64,000 bases of DNA, from positions 248,001-312,000 of the forward strand of contig CAVWCU010000002.1 in assembly GCA_963753585.1 (NCBI GenBank), in the 5' to 3' direction. This document shows positions 37,758 to 47,000 of this stretch, one piece after another; the first letter of the stretch is position 1; the number at the start of each line of letters is the position of its first letter. The notes under the pieces are model-generated. The model was given only the letters and a program-made list of their open reading frames with translations. It had not been told where the DNA came from and ran no database searches. Both the position numbers and the translations under genes were made by a program. This stretch comes from VRUE01 sp963753585. GTDB lineage: Bacteria > Actinomycetota > Thermoleophilia > Solirubrobacterales > 70-9.

Positions 37758-39998
37758 TCATTTAGCGGTGGCTTTGGCCCGTTTCCGTTTGCGAGTCGCG
37801 GTCGCCGTCTTGTCCTCATCGCCTTTTGGCAGCGGCTGCTTCGCCATCGCTTCCTTGGCCGCTTTCGCCGCTTCGCGCTCGGCGCGGCGTTTCTTCATCT
37901 CCTGCATCGACTCGCAATCGTCGTTGAGGCAGAGGTTCCAGGGCCGCCCGCGGAAGGGCTGAACTTTCAGCCGCGGCGTCTCGCCGCAGACCGAGCAGCG
38001 TTCCTCGAGTTTGAAGACGTCGCCGCGCTGGGGCAACGGGAAGGTCTGGTCGCAGGACTCCGGGTCGTCCAGAGTCCAGCCGCTGCAGCCGACGAAGCGT
38101 TTGCCCGATTTTTTTGCCCGGATCACCCGCAGCATGTGAGGAGAGCCGTCCTCCTTTTTGCGACCGGCTTCCTCGCAGACCTTGCAGGGGCCGAGGATGC
38201 GGTCCTCGTCCATCCCCTTCCAGACGACTTTGGCCAGGTCTTCGCGGCTCGCGTCTATCTCGGTCCAGGTGCTGTGAAGGAGCTCACGGCTGTCCCCTAC
38301 GACGCCGTCCTTGGTCATCTCGCCGGCGGCGATCTGGTCCATCTCGGCCTCGAGCTGCGCGGTCATCTCCGGCGTCGCCATCCGCGGCACGAACTTCTTG
38401 AACGCCTCGTACATCGCTATCCCCGTCTCCGTGGGGACCGGCGGGTTGCTGTAGACGTAGCCGCGGTCGAAGAGCTTCTTGATGATGTCGGCGCGGGTCG
38501 CCTTGGTGCCGAGCCCGCGCTCCTCCATCATCTCGACCAGCTTCGCCTGCGAGATGCGCGAGGGCGGCTGGGTCTCCTTGTCGAGGACCCAGGGATCGCC
38601 GTCGAGCTCGAGGCTCTGGCCCTCGGCCAGCGCCGGGATCTCCTCGTCGGAGGAGCGGGCGTAAGTGTAGATGCCGGCGAAGCCGGGGTCGACGACGACC
38701 GAGCCGCGGACGAAGTAGGTCTGCGAGCCGGCCTCGATGTCGGCGCGGGTGGACTCGGTGATCATCGGCGGGCTGAAGGTGGCGAGGAAGCGGCGCACGA
38801 CGAGTTCGTAGACGCGCTTCTTGGGACCGTCGCCGAGGGCACCGGGGTGGATCGCCTGGGTCGGGTAGATCGGCGGGTGGTCGGTGGTCTCTTTTTTGCC
38901 GCGGGTCGGCTGCAGCTCGCCCTCGAGCAGGCCCGACGCGGCGGAGAACTCCTTGATCCGCACCAACGAGGTGACCAGCTCGCGCAGCGGCAGCGAGACC
39001 GGGTAGACGGTGTTGTCCGTACGCGGGTAGGAGATGAAGCCGTCCATATAGAGGTCCTCGGCGAGCCGCATCGCGCTGGAGGGGGTGATGCCGAGGCGGC
39101 TGGAGGCGTCGGTGGTGAAGGCGGTCGTGTTGTAGGGCGTCGGCGGCTTGCGGGTGTTCTTGCGCGCCGTCACGGCCTTGACCGTGCCCGGGCCGGCGGT
39201 GCCGGCGAGCGCCGCGTCCGCCTCGGCCTTCTCCCAGAACTTGTCGGTCTCGTGGTGGGCCTCGAAACTGCCGTCGGGGTGCTGGAACTTGGCGAACAGT
39301 TCCCAGAAGGGCTTGGGGACGTGGGCGCGGCGCTCCATCTCGCGCTCGACGACCAGGCCCAGGGTCGGGCTCTGCACGCGGCCGACCGAGAGGAAGTTGG
39401 AGCCGAAGCGGCGAGTGCTGAGCGAGACCGCGCGGGTCAGCGTCGCGCCCCAGAGCAGGTCGATGTCCTGGCGGGCGGCGCCGGCGTTGGCGAGCGGGTA
39501 GGAGAGCTCGTCGAGCTCTCCGAAGGCGCGCTCGATCTCTTCCTTGGTCAGGGCCGAGTAGCGGGCGCGCTTGACCCGCAGCGTGCCGGCCTTGGTTTCC
39601 TCGCGCGTACCCAGCTCCGGGTTGGCGTCGAGCATCTCCTCCAGCGCCTCGAGCCCGATCAGCTCGCCCTCGCGGTCGAAGTCGGTCGCGATCACCAGCT
39701 CGTCGGCTTCTTTGGCGACTTTGCGGATTGCCTTGACGACGTTTTTGTCGGTCGGCTCCTTGATCAGCTCGGCGTCGATCAGGTCGTGCAGGTCCGTTTT
39801 CTGCCAGTTCGAGTAACCCTCGGGGAAGGCCGGGCCGAGCACGTGCCCCTTCAGCCCGATCGTCCTGTGGTCGCCGTCGGCGTCGCTCCAGGTGTAATAC
39901 GGGACTTTGAAGGTTTTGTCGCTGGTCGCGCTCCCCTTGCTGAGGAAGGTCGCGATCTTCTCGGCGCTGTTGTTCTTCTCGGTGACGATCAGCCGCAT
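37758..39998 (-). CDS. topA: DNA topoisomerase I, archaeal type IA
   Basis: A 746-residue type IA topoisomerase. The Toprim domain starts MRLIVTEKNNSAEKIATFL, with ELVIATDFDREGELIG holding the metal-binding DxD-type acidic residues. The active-site tyrosine is in GFISYPRTDNTVYP. Further blocks are GRVQSPTLGLVVERE and LGTKATRADIIKKLFDRGY. The C terminus has CxxC zinc pairs (CKVCEEAG, CSVCGETP, CLNDDC) and a Lys-rich tail. The overall layout and short first domain resemble archaeal TopA more than the usual actinobacterial enzyme. The in-frame start 21 codons upstream is rejected because MRLIVTEK is the conserved start. Confidence 0.9.
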   Translation of the reverse strand: MRLIVTEKNNSAEKIATFLSKGSATSDKTFKVPYYTWSDADGDHRTIGLKGHVLGPAFPEGYSNWQKTDLHDLIDAELIKEPTDKNVVKAIRKVAKEADELVIATDFDREGELIGLEALEEMLDANPELGTREETKAGTLRVKRARYSALTKEEIERAFGELDELSYPLANAGAARQDIDLLWGATLTRAVSLSTRRFGSNFLSVGRVQSPTLGLVVEREMERRAHVPKPFWELFAKFQHPDGSFEAHHETDKFWEKAEADAALAGTAGPGTVKAVTARKNTRKPPTPYNTTAFTTDASSRLGITPSSAMRLAEDLYMDGFISYPRTDNTVYPVSLPLRELVTSLVRIKEFSAASGLLEGELQPTRGKKETTDHPPIYPTQAIHPGALGDGPKKRVYELVVRRFLATFSPPMITESTRADIEAGSQTYFVRGSVVVDPGFAGIYTYARSSDEEIPALAEGQSLELDGDPWVLDKETQPPSRISQAKLVEMMEERGLGTKATRADIIKKLFDRGYVYSNPPVPTETGIAMYEAFKKFVPRMATPEMTAQLEAEMDQIAAGEMTKDGVVGDSRELLHSTWTEIDASREDLAKVVWKGMDEDRILGPCKVCEEAGRKKEDGSPHMLRVIRAKKSGKRFVGCSGWTLDDPESCDQTFPLPQRGDVFKLEERCSVCGETPRLKVQPFRGRPWNLCLNDDCESMQEMKKRRAEREAAKAAKEAMAKQPLPKGDEDKTATATRKRKRAKATAK

Positions 39999-40051
39999 GG
40001 GGCGGCGAGGGTAGCAGGGGCGCTGGGCGGCGCCTGTAGGATCGCCGCCCA

Positions 40052-40984
40052 ATGAAGGCACTGGTGACAGGCGGCGCGGGCTTCATCGGCTCCAACCTGG
40101 TCGACGCGCTGTTGGCTCGGGGCGAGGAGGTGGCGGTCGTCGACGACCTCTCGACCGGGCGGCGCCAGAACCTCGACGGGGCGCTGGCGAACGGCGCGAC
40201 GCTGGTCGAGGCCGACATCCGCGACCGCTCCGCGATGGAGGAGCTGGTCGGCCGCGAGCGCCCCGAGGTCGTCTTCCACCTTGCCGCGCAGATCGACGTG
40301 CGCAAGTCGATTGCCGACCCGGCCTTCGATGCATCGATCAACGTCGGCGGCACCGCCAACGTGCTCGAGGCGGCACGCGGCGGCGGCTCCCGACGGGTCA
40401 TCTTCGTCTCCACCGGCGGCGCGATCTACGGCGAGGGCGAGGGCAAGACGTTGCCGTTGGGCGAGGGCTCCCCGGTCGAACCGCTCTCCGCCTATGGCCA
40501 GAGCAAGTTTGCCGGCGAGGGTTATCTGGCGCTGTACGAGCGTCTCTACGGCCTCTCCACCGTCGCCCTGCGCCTGGGCAACGTCTACGGCCCCCGCCAG
40601 GACCCGCTCGGCGAGGCCGGCGTGATCGCGATCTTCTGCGGGCGGCTGCGCGGCGGCGAACGCCCGACCGTGTTCGGCGACGGCAGGCAGACCCGCGACT
40701 ACATATATGTGGGCGACGTGGTCGCCGCCGCGATCGCGGCGGCGGAGTCCGAGGCGACCGGCCCGATCAACGTGGGCACCGGCATCGAGACCGACGTTCT
40801 GGAGCTGGCCCGCCTGCTCGGCGAGCTGGGCGGCGTCGAGAGCTTCGAGCCCGAGCTCGCTCCTGCGCGCACCGGTGAGGTGCAGCGGATCTCGATCGAC
40901 CCGGGGCGAGCCGAGCGTGAGCTTGGCTGGAAGGCGCAGACCCGCCTCGAGGACGGCCTCCGCCTGACGCTCGACTCCATCTAA
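40052..40984 (+). CDS. NAD-dependent sugar epimerase (UDP-glucose 4-epimerase-like)
   Basis: A 310-residue extended SDR. The cofactor loop KALVTGGAGFIGSNLVDALL and VVDDLSTGRRQNL for the adenosine ribose are near the N terminus. The active-site Ser/Thr is in VSTGGAIYGEG and the YxxxK pair in AYGQSKFAGEG. The sugar-binding block is LRLGNVYGPRQDPLGEAG and QTRDYIYVGDV follows. Products feed cell-wall or exopolysaccharide sugars. ATG at 40052, divergent from topA with a 53-base gap. Confidence 0.9.
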   Translation: MKALVTGGAGFIGSNLVDALLARGEEVAVVDDLSTGRRQNLDGALANGATLVEADIRDRSAMEELVGRERPEVVFHLAAQIDVRKSIADPAFDASINVGGTANVLEAARGGGSRRVIFVSTGGAIYGEGEGKTLPLGEGSPVEPLSAYGQSKFAGEGYLALYERLYGLSTVALRLGNVYGPRQDPLGEAGVIAIFCGRLRGGERPTVFGDGRQTRDYIYVGDVVAAAIAAAESEATGPINVGTGIETDVLELARLLGELGGVESFEPELAPARTGEVQRISIDPGRAERELGWKAQTRLEDGLRLTLDSI

Positions 40985-41008
40985 CCCCACATCACTAACC
41001 TCCATCAC

Positions 41009-41755
41009 ATGCCCGCTCAGGCCTATGCCGGCAAGGAGTGCGTCTGCCAGCTGCGCAAGGGGATCTGCGACCAGTCGTGCGTGCGGGACATGCTCGAGAC
41101 CCCCTTCTACATCGCCTGTCTGAAGCTGAAAGGACGGCGCTGCCTGGTCGTCGGCGGCGGCGACATCGGGCTGGAGAAGGTCGAGGGCCTGCTCGCCTGC
41201 GACGCCGGCGTGACCCTGATCGCGCCGGTCGCCCACCCGGAGCTGGAGAGCCTCGCGGCGGAGGGGTCGATCGAGTGGGAGAAGCGGGTCTACGCGGGCG
41301 CCGCCGACCTCGAGGGCGTCTTCATGGTCATCGCCGCGACCGACGACAGCGAGGTCAACATCGGCGTCTTCGACGATGCCGAGAAGCGGGCGATGCTGGT
41401 CAACGTCGTCGACGTGCCGCCGTTGTGCAACTTCATCCTGCCTGCGATCGTGCGCACCGGACCGCTGGCGATCGCGATCTCCACCGCCGGCGCCTCTCCC
41501 GCCCTGGCGAAGCGGATGAAGCGCGAGATCTCCGAGTTGTTCGGCGAGGAGTACGCGCGCCTCGCGGTGATCCTCAACGACGCCCGCGGCTGGGCCAAGG
41601 GGACGCTGCCGACCTACCAGGACCGCAAGGAGTTCTTCGAGGGGATCGTCAACGGCGACCCCGACCCGGTGGCGCTGATCCGCGAGGGCCGCGAGGCCGA
41701 GCTGCTGGCCCTGATCGAGGGCGCCAAAGAGCGCGCTGCCGCGGCACTAGCCTGA
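41009..41755 (+). CDS. Precorrin-2 dehydrogenase / sirohydrochlorin ferrochelatase (Met8/CysG-N type)
   Basis: A 248-residue enzyme for the last steps to sirohaem. CLVVGGGDIGLEKVEGLLAC is the NAD loop. VFMVIAATDDSEVN includes the catalytic-region Asp, and NVVDVPPLCNFILPAIVRTG and AISTAGASPALAKRMKREI complete the family pattern. It lacks the CysG methyltransferase domain. An N-terminal 27-residue extension contains four cysteines (ECVCQLRKGICDQSC), unusual for the family and possibly a metal site. A later ATG at 41090 (MLETPFYIAC) would give the standard start. Confidence 0.87.
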   Translation: MPAQAYAGKECVCQLRKGICDQSCVRDMLETPFYIACLKLKGRRCLVVGGGDIGLEKVEGLLACDAGVTLIAPVAHPELESLAAEGSIEWEKRVYAGAADLEGVFMVIAATDDSEVNIGVFDDAEKRAMLVNVVDVPPLCNFILPAIVRTGPLAIAISTAGASPALAKRMKREISELFGEEYARLAVILNDARGWAKGTLPTYQDRKEFFEGIVNGDPDPVALIREGREAELLALIEGAKERAAAALA

Positions 41756-41758
41756 TCG

Positions 41759-41795
41759 TGGCGCGCTAGTCGGACTATTTCCGACTTTCGCGCCA
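41759..41795. terminator. Bidirectional stem-loop between convergent genes
   Basis: TGGCGCG-CT-AGTCGGA (41759-41774) pairs with TCCGACT-TT-CGCGCCA (41780-41795) around CTATT, with a two-base internal mismatch. It lies four bases after the sirohaem gene stop and two bases from the hemolysin III stop. No T-tract follows. Confidence 0.65.
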
Positions 41796-41796
41796 G

Positions 41797-42501
41797 TCAG
41801 GCAGCTGGCAGGGCGAAGAAGGCGACCGCAGCGAAGTGGGCTGCTGCTGCTGCGATGACCAGGAGGTGGAAGACCTCGTGGTAGCCGAAGACGCGCGGGT
41901 TCGGGTTGGGGCGCTGGGTCGCGTAGACGACGGCGCCGACCGTGTAGAGCAGACCGCCGGCAGCGACCAGCAGAGTGCCGGCTGCGCCCATCTCGCTCCA
42001 TAGTTCGGGGAAGGCGATCAGGGCAACCCAGCCGATCGAGATGTAGACCAGCGCCGCGACCCACTTGGGGTGGTCGATCCAGACCATCTCGACCACGGCG
42101 CCGGCGATCGCCCCGATCCAGACGACTACCAGGATCGCGTCGGCGAGCGGTCCGTCCAGGGCAAGCAGGGCGAACGGCGTGTAGGTCCCGGCGATGAGGA
42201 AGAAGATCATCGAGTGATCCAGCCGGCGCATCCAGCGTCGCACGTCCGGGCGCTTCCAGTTGACCCGGTGGTAGAGGGCGCTGGTGCCGAGCAGGGCGGA
42301 GAGGCTGACCGCGTAGATCGCCACGGCGAAGGTCGCCTCCGGCGTCTCGGCGGCGACGATCAACCCGGCGCCGAGGAAAAGTGAGACGAAGAAGGCCCAC
42401 TCGTGCGAGACGCCGCGCAGCCTCGGTTTGACCGCGGCGATCGCCTCCGCTGCAACTTCCTTTGCAGATTCCGCTTTCTCGACTGCCCTTGCCCGCTTCA
42501 T
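41797..42501 (-). CDS. Hemolysin III / PAQR family membrane protein
   Basis: A 234-residue protein with seven membrane helices. Diagnostic blocks are LGTSALYHRVNWKRPDVR (first His), LDHSMIFFLIAGTYTPFALL and FGYHEVFHLLVIAAAAAHF (the His pair forming a zinc site, as in adiponectin-receptor hydrolases). The function in bacteria is not firmly known. An in-frame GTG lies immediately before the ATG at 42501. It is divergent from the ribonucleotide reductase gene. Confidence 0.88.
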   Translation of the reverse strand: MKRARAVEKAESAKEVAAEAIAAVKPRLRGVSHEWAFFVSLFLGAGLIVAAETPEATFAVAIYAVSLSALLGTSALYHRVNWKRPDVRRWMRRLDHSMIFFLIAGTYTPFALLALDGPLADAILVVVWIGAIAGAVVEMVWIDHPKWVAALVYISIGWVALIAFPELWSEMGAAGTLLVAAGGLLYTVGAVVYATQRPNPNPRVFGYHEVFHLLVIAAAAAHFAAVAFFALPAA

Positions 42502-42632
42502 CACCTTGTCACCATAGAGGGAGACGGAGCGAAGTTTGCGGCAATTGCGGGGTCGCGCACAACAAAGTACGTCCGACTCGACAACGATCCTGGGCAGCTC
42601 CCCCTAAAAGTCGCCGCGAGAGGAGAAGTTCG

Positions 42633-45476
42633 ATGTCCAAGACCGCCACCAGCACCGCCCAGTCCGGTCTGCAGGGCCTCTCGGTCGAGCGCAGATTTTC
42701 GACCGCCGGGACCCATCCCTTCGACGAGGTCGAGTGGGAGATCCGCGATGCCGTGATCGGCAATCCCGAGAGCCCGGCCTTCGAGCAGCGCGGGGTCGAG
42801 TTCCCCAAGAGCTGGTCCCAGAACGCGACCAACATCGTCGCCCAGAAGTACTTCCGCGGGCAGCTCGGCACCGACAAGCGCGAGTCCTCGGTGAAACAGA
42901 TGATCGGCCGCGTCGCCGGAACGATCTCCGAGTGGGGCCGCACGGGCGGCTACTTCGCCTCCGACGAGGACGCCGACGCCTTCGAGGCCGAGCTGACCTC
43001 GATCCTGCTCAACCAGAAGGCAGCCTTCAACTCGCCGGTCTGGTTCAACGTCGGCTTCGAGGAGCGGCCGCAGTGCTCGGCCTGCTTCATCCTCAGCGTC
43101 GAGGACAACATGGACTCGATCCTCGCTTGGAACACCAAGGAGGGCAAGATCTTCCGCGGCGGCTCCGGCTCGGGGATCAACCTCTCCAACATCCGCGGCT
43201 CGATGGAGCAGCTGGCCAAGGGCGGCACGGCGAGCGGTCCGGTCAGCTTCATGCGCGGCGCCGACTCCTGGGCGGGCACGATCAAGTCCGGCGGCAAGAC
43301 GCGGCGGGCGGCGAAGATGGTCGTGCTCGACGTCGACCACCCCGACATCGAGCACTTCATCTGGTGCAAGGCCGACGAGGAGAAGAAGGCCGAGGCCCTG
43401 CGCGACGCCGGCTTCGACATGTCGATCGACGGCGAGGGCTTCACCTCGATCCAGTACCAGAACGCCAACAACTCGGTGCGGGTAAGCGACGACTTCATGG
43501 AGGCGGTCGAGGCCGGCGAGGACTGGCACCTGACCGCGCGCACCGACGGCTCGACGGTGAAGACCATCGACGCGCGCGAGCTGATGAACCAGATCGCCGA
43601 CGCGGCCTGGCGCTGCGCCGACCCCGGCGTCCAGTACGACACGATCATCAACCGCTGGCACACCTGCCCGGAGTCGGGCCCGATCAACGCCTCCAACCCC
43701 TGCAGCGAGTACATGCACGTCGACGACTCGGCCTGCAACCTGGCCTCGCTCAACCTGATGAAATTCCGCCGCCCCGACGGCAGCTTCGACGCCGAGGAGT
43801 TCGAGCACGCGGTCGACGTCGTCTTCCTCGCCCAGGAGATCGTCGTCGGCTCCTCCAGCTACCCGACCGAGGAGATCACCGAGAACGCGAACAAGTTCCG
43901 CCAGCTCGGCCTCGGCTACGCCAACCTCGGCGCCCTGCTGATGTCCGACGGCCTGCCCTACGACTCCGACGAGGGCCGCAACGTCGCCGCCGCGATCACG
44001 GCCCTGATGACCGGCCGCGCCTACCGCCAGTCGGCGCTGATCGCAGCCGGGGCGACCGGGCCCTACGAGGAGTACGGCAAGAACCGCGACGCCCACAACG
44101 GCGTGATGCGGATGCACCGCGACGCCTCCTACGACATCGATTCGACCGGGATCAAGGGTGAGCTGCTCGAGGCGGCGCAGCGATCCTGGGACGAAGCGGT
44201 CGAGCTCGGCGAGGAGCACGGCTACCGCAACGCGCAGGCGACGGTGCTGGCGCCGACCGGGACGATCAGCTTCCTGATGGACTGCGACACGACCGGGATC
44301 GAGCCCGACTTCTCATTGGTCAAGTTCAAGGAGCTGGTCGGCGGCGGGCAGATGACGATCACCAACCGCTCGGTGCCGCTGGCGCTGCGCACGCTCGGCT
44401 ACGCCGAGCCGCAGGTCGAGCAGATCGCCGCCCACATAACCGAGAACAGCACGATCGTCGGCGCGCCGGACCTGAAGGACGAGCACCTACCGATCTTCGA
44501 CGTAGCGGTCGGCGAGCGGGCGATCTCCCACACCGGCCACATCGACATGATGGCGGCGACGCAGCCCTTCATCTCGGGGGCGATCTCGAAGACGGTCAAC
44601 CTGCCGCAGACGGCCACGATCGAGGACATCGCCGACGCCTACACGCGCGGCTGGAAGGGCGGCCTCAAGGCGCTGGCGATCTACCGCGACGGCTCCAAGA
44701 CCGCGCAGGCGCTGCGCACCGACGCCCAGGAGGAGAAGGGGGCCGAGGAGGCCGTCGCGGCGCTGCCGCCGGAGCGCAAGCGGATGCCGCGCGAGCGCGA
44801 ATCGATAACCCACAAGTTCTCGATCGCCGGCCACGAGGGCTACATCACCGCCGGCAAGTACGAGGACGGCTCGGTCGGCGAGATCTTCCTCACCGACATC
44901 GGCAAGGAGGGCTCGACCATGCGGGGGCTGATGAACGCCTTCGCGACAGCGATCTCGCTAGGCCTCCAGTACGGCGTCCCGCTCGAAGACTTCGTGCGCA
45001 AGTTCAGCTACATGCGCTTCGAGCCGGAGGGAATCACCGGCAACCCGGAGATCCCGTTCGCCAAATCGCTGCCGGACTACATCATGCGCTGGGTGGCGAG
45101 TCGCTTCATCGAGGACACCGACACGCTCGAGGAACTCGGGATCATGACCCAGGACGTGCGGGCCAAGCAGGAGGCCGAGACGACCCAGCTCGGGCTCGGG
45201 ATCGACACCCGGGGCGACACGGCGGGTCCAGCCAACGGCGGTGGCAACGGCCACTCCAAGCCGGGCAACGGCAGCGGTGGCGGCGAGGCGGCAAAGGCGA
45301 GTGGCGGTCAGGCAGTCCCGGCCTCGGCGGCCTTCACCGAAACCCCGCCCGTGGTCCCCGCCAAGATGTCCGGCCTCGACCTCGGCCCCGCCTGCGAGCA
45401 GTGCGGCGGCATGATGCAGCGGACCGGCTCGTGTTACACGTGCAGCTCGTGTGGAAATAACACGGGTTGTGGTTGA
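42633..45476 (+). CDS. nrdJ: Vitamin B12-dependent ribonucleotide reductase (class II)
   Basis: A 947-residue class II RNR reducing ribonucleotides with adenosylcobalamin. Substrate and radical-site blocks: FNSPVWFNVG, CSACFILSVEDNMDS (Cys), FRGGSGSGINLSNIRGSMEQ, NPCSEYMHVDDSACNLASLN (active-site Cys, Asn-x-Cys-x-Glu) and VLAPTGTISFLMDCDTTGIE. After a Gly-rich linker the C-terminal CEQCGGMMQRTGSCYTCSSC holds redox/zinc cysteines. The ATG at 42633 follows AGGAG. The 128-base leader shows neither a cobalamin riboswitch nor an obvious NrdR box pair. Confidence 0.95.
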   Translation: MSKTATSTAQSGLQGLSVERRFSTAGTHPFDEVEWEIRDAVIGNPESPAFEQRGVEFPKSWSQNATNIVAQKYFRGQLGTDKRESSVKQMIGRVAGTISEWGRTGGYFASDEDADAFEAELTSILLNQKAAFNSPVWFNVGFEERPQCSACFILSVEDNMDSILAWNTKEGKIFRGGSGSGINLSNIRGSMEQLAKGGTASGPVSFMRGADSWAGTIKSGGKTRRAAKMVVLDVDHPDIEHFIWCKADEEKKAEALRDAGFDMSIDGEGFTSIQYQNANNSVRVSDDFMEAVEAGEDWHLTARTDGSTVKTIDARELMNQIADAAWRCADPGVQYDTIINRWHTCPESGPINASNPCSEYMHVDDSACNLASLNLMKFRRPDGSFDAEEFEHAVDVVFLAQEIVVGSSSYPTEEITENANKFRQLGLGYANLGALLMSDGLPYDSDEGRNVAAAITALMTGRAYRQSALIAAGATGPYEEYGKNRDAHNGVMRMHRDASYDIDSTGIKGELLEAAQRSWDEAVELGEEHGYRNAQATVLAPTGTISFLMDCDTTGIEPDFSLVKFKELVGGGQMTITNRSVPLALRTLGYAEPQVEQIAAHITENSTIVGAPDLKDEHLPIFDVAVGERAISHTGHIDMMAATQPFISGAISKTVNLPQTATIEDIADAYTRGWKGGLKALAIYRDGSKTAQALRTDAQEEKGAEEAVAALPPERKRMPRERESITHKFSIAGHEGYITAGKYEDGSVGEIFLTDIGKEGSTMRGLMNAFATAISLGLQYGVPLEDFVRKFSYMRFEPEGITGNPEIPFAKSLPDYIMRWVASRFIEDTDTLEELGIMTQDVRAKQEAETTQLGLGIDTRGDTAGPANGGGNGHSKPGNGSGGGEAAKASGGQAVPASAAFTETPPVVPAKMSGLDLGPACEQCGGMMQRTGSCYTCSSCGNNTGCG

Positions 45477-45582
45477 CCTGAGGTCGTAGAGCCAAGCAGG
45501 GGAGTGCACGCGGCGAAGCGACAGTGCTTTGCACGGCGCGAAGCCGCGGGGGCTTCCCTGCGCCGGCTATCCGGCCTCAGGT
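45476..45582. repeat. Nested inverted repeat between convergent genes
   Basis: Outer arms ACCTGAGG (45476-45483) and CCTCAGGT (45575-45582). Inside, GCAGGGGAG (45496-45504) pairs with CTTCCCTGC (45553-45561) with one mismatch, and GTGCA / TGCAC and GAAGCC / GGCTTC pairs add further stems. It occupies the whole gap between nrdJ and the P450 gene and overlaps both stop regions. Confidence 0.5.
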
Positions 45583-46917
45583 GAGGATGACCTCGGCGTT
45601 GTTGCGCGGGGTCTCGGTGATCGCGCGGCGGAAGATTCGCTCCGAGCGGGCCTTGGCGGGGCGGATCTGGTGGCGCCTGACCAGCTCCTTGAGGACGACG
45701 GCCATCTCGAACTGGGCGAACGAGGCCCCTAGGCAGCGGCGGACGCCGCCGCCGAAGGGGATCCAGGTGTAGGTGCCGGGTGGGTTGTCGAGGAAGCGCT
45801 CTGGGAGGAAGCGCTGGGGTTCGGGGTAGACCTCGGGGTTGCGGTGGGCGAGGTAGACGCAGGGCGCGACCGAGACGCCCGCCGGCAGCTCGTAGCCGCC
45901 GATCTCGACCGGCTCGGTGAGCTTGCGCAGGACCATGGAGATGACCGGGCGCAGCCGCAGCGTCTCCTGGATCGTCGCGGTCAGGTACGCCTCGTGGCCG
46001 TCCTCGACCTCGCTACGCAAACGGTCGAGCTTCTCGGGGTGGCGTGAAAGACGCTCCACCGCCCAGGCGAGCGAGGTCGCCGTCGTCTCGTGGCCGGCGA
46101 CCAGGAGCGTGAGCAGCTCGTCGCGCATCTCCTCGTCGCTCATCGGCGAGCCGTCCTCGTGGCGGGCGCCGACGAGCAGGGAGAGAACGTCGTCGCGCTC
46201 CTCGAGGTCCTCGGCACTGCGGCGCTCGGCGATCTCGCGGTAGATCAACTCGTTGACGCGGTCGATGCGGCGGCGGAAGGGCGAGAAGCGCCTGATCCGG
46301 TCCGGTCCGATCAGGACCAGGGGCAACAGCATGCGCGGATCGGTAGTCAGGTCGAGGAACTCGCGCAAGGCCTCGCGCAGCTCGGCGAGCCTCTCACCTT
46401 CCCGCACCCCGAAGACCGTGTTGAGGATGATCTCGAGCGTGAGCGCCTGCATTCGCGGGCGCAGCGCGTAGGGCTCGCCGGTCGGCCAGCTCTCGATCTC
46501 CCGCGCCGCGATCTCTGCCATCGTCCCCTCATATCCCTGCATTCGCCCGCCGTGGAAGGGGGGCAGCAGCAGCTTGCGCTGGCTCATGTGCGGCTTCTCG
46601 TCGAGGACGAGGATCGAGTTCCGGCCCAGGACCGTGGCGAGGATTTCGTTTCCCTCGCCGGCATGGAAGACCTTGGGGTCGCCGGTGAAGACCTGTTTGA
46701 TCGCCTCCGGGTCGGCGAGGATCACCCACGTCCCTTCGTAGGCGATGCGGATCGTGAACATGTCGCCGTAGCGGTCCTGGCAGCCGTAAAGCACCCGCCT
46801 CGCCTGACGCGACCAGATCGCCGTCTGGATCGGCTTCGGCAGCGGCGGCCCTGGTGGCAGCCGTCGCTCGGGCACCCGGATCGCCGGCCGCGGAGCGGTT
46901 GTGGTCGCTGCCTCCAT
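45577..46917 (-). CDS. Cytochrome P450
   Basis: A 446-residue haem monooxygenase. The oxygen-activation helix LLVAGHETTATSLAWAVE, the ExxR pair in IQETLRLRP, the PERF-type block PQRFLPERF and the haem-ligand loop FGGGVRRCLGASFAQFE are all intact. The N terminus has a Pro-rich stretch (ERRLPPGPPLPKP) without a membrane anchor. It resembles CYP110/CYP102-like bacterial enzymes acting on fatty acids or terpenes; the substrate is unknown. ATG at 46917. It is divergent from the esterase gene at 47001. Confidence 0.93.
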   Translation of the reverse strand: MEAATTTAPRPAIRVPERRLPPGPPLPKPIQTAIWSRQARRVLYGCQDRYGDMFTIRIAYEGTWVILADPEAIKQVFTGDPKVFHAGEGNEILATVLGRNSILVLDEKPHMSQRKLLLPPFHGGRMQGYEGTMAEIAAREIESWPTGEPYALRPRMQALTLEIILNTVFGVREGERLAELREALREFLDLTTDPRMLLPLVLIGPDRIRRFSPFRRRIDRVNELIYREIAERRSAEDLEERDDVLSLLVGARHEDGSPMSDEEMRDELLTLLVAGHETTATSLAWAVERLSRHPEKLDRLRSEVEDGHEAYLTATIQETLRLRPVISMVLRKLTEPVEIGGYELPAGVSVAPCVYLAHRNPEVYPEPQRFLPERFLDNPPGTYTWIPFGGGVRRCLGASFAQFEMAVVLKELVRRHQIRPAKARSERIFRRAITETPRNNAEVILT

Positions 46918-47000
46918 CGCGCCTCTCTCCCCCAGGCTAGCGGCCGAAGATGAACCCCTTGTTAGCTTCGTCACACTCCATCGCATAGCCTGCGGGCGCC

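Noticed and set aside
37659..40055. Long plus-strand open frame opposite topA
   Set aside because: Antisense shadow of the topoisomerase; low-complexity product with no recognisable domain.
42505..42632. Cobalamin riboswitch or NrdR boxes upstream of nrdJ
   Set aside because: The leader is only 128 bases and shows neither the B12-box nor paired NrdR-like palindromes.
42501..44219. Long minus-strand open frame opposite nrdJ
   Set aside because: Composition artefact of the strongly biased nrdJ codons.
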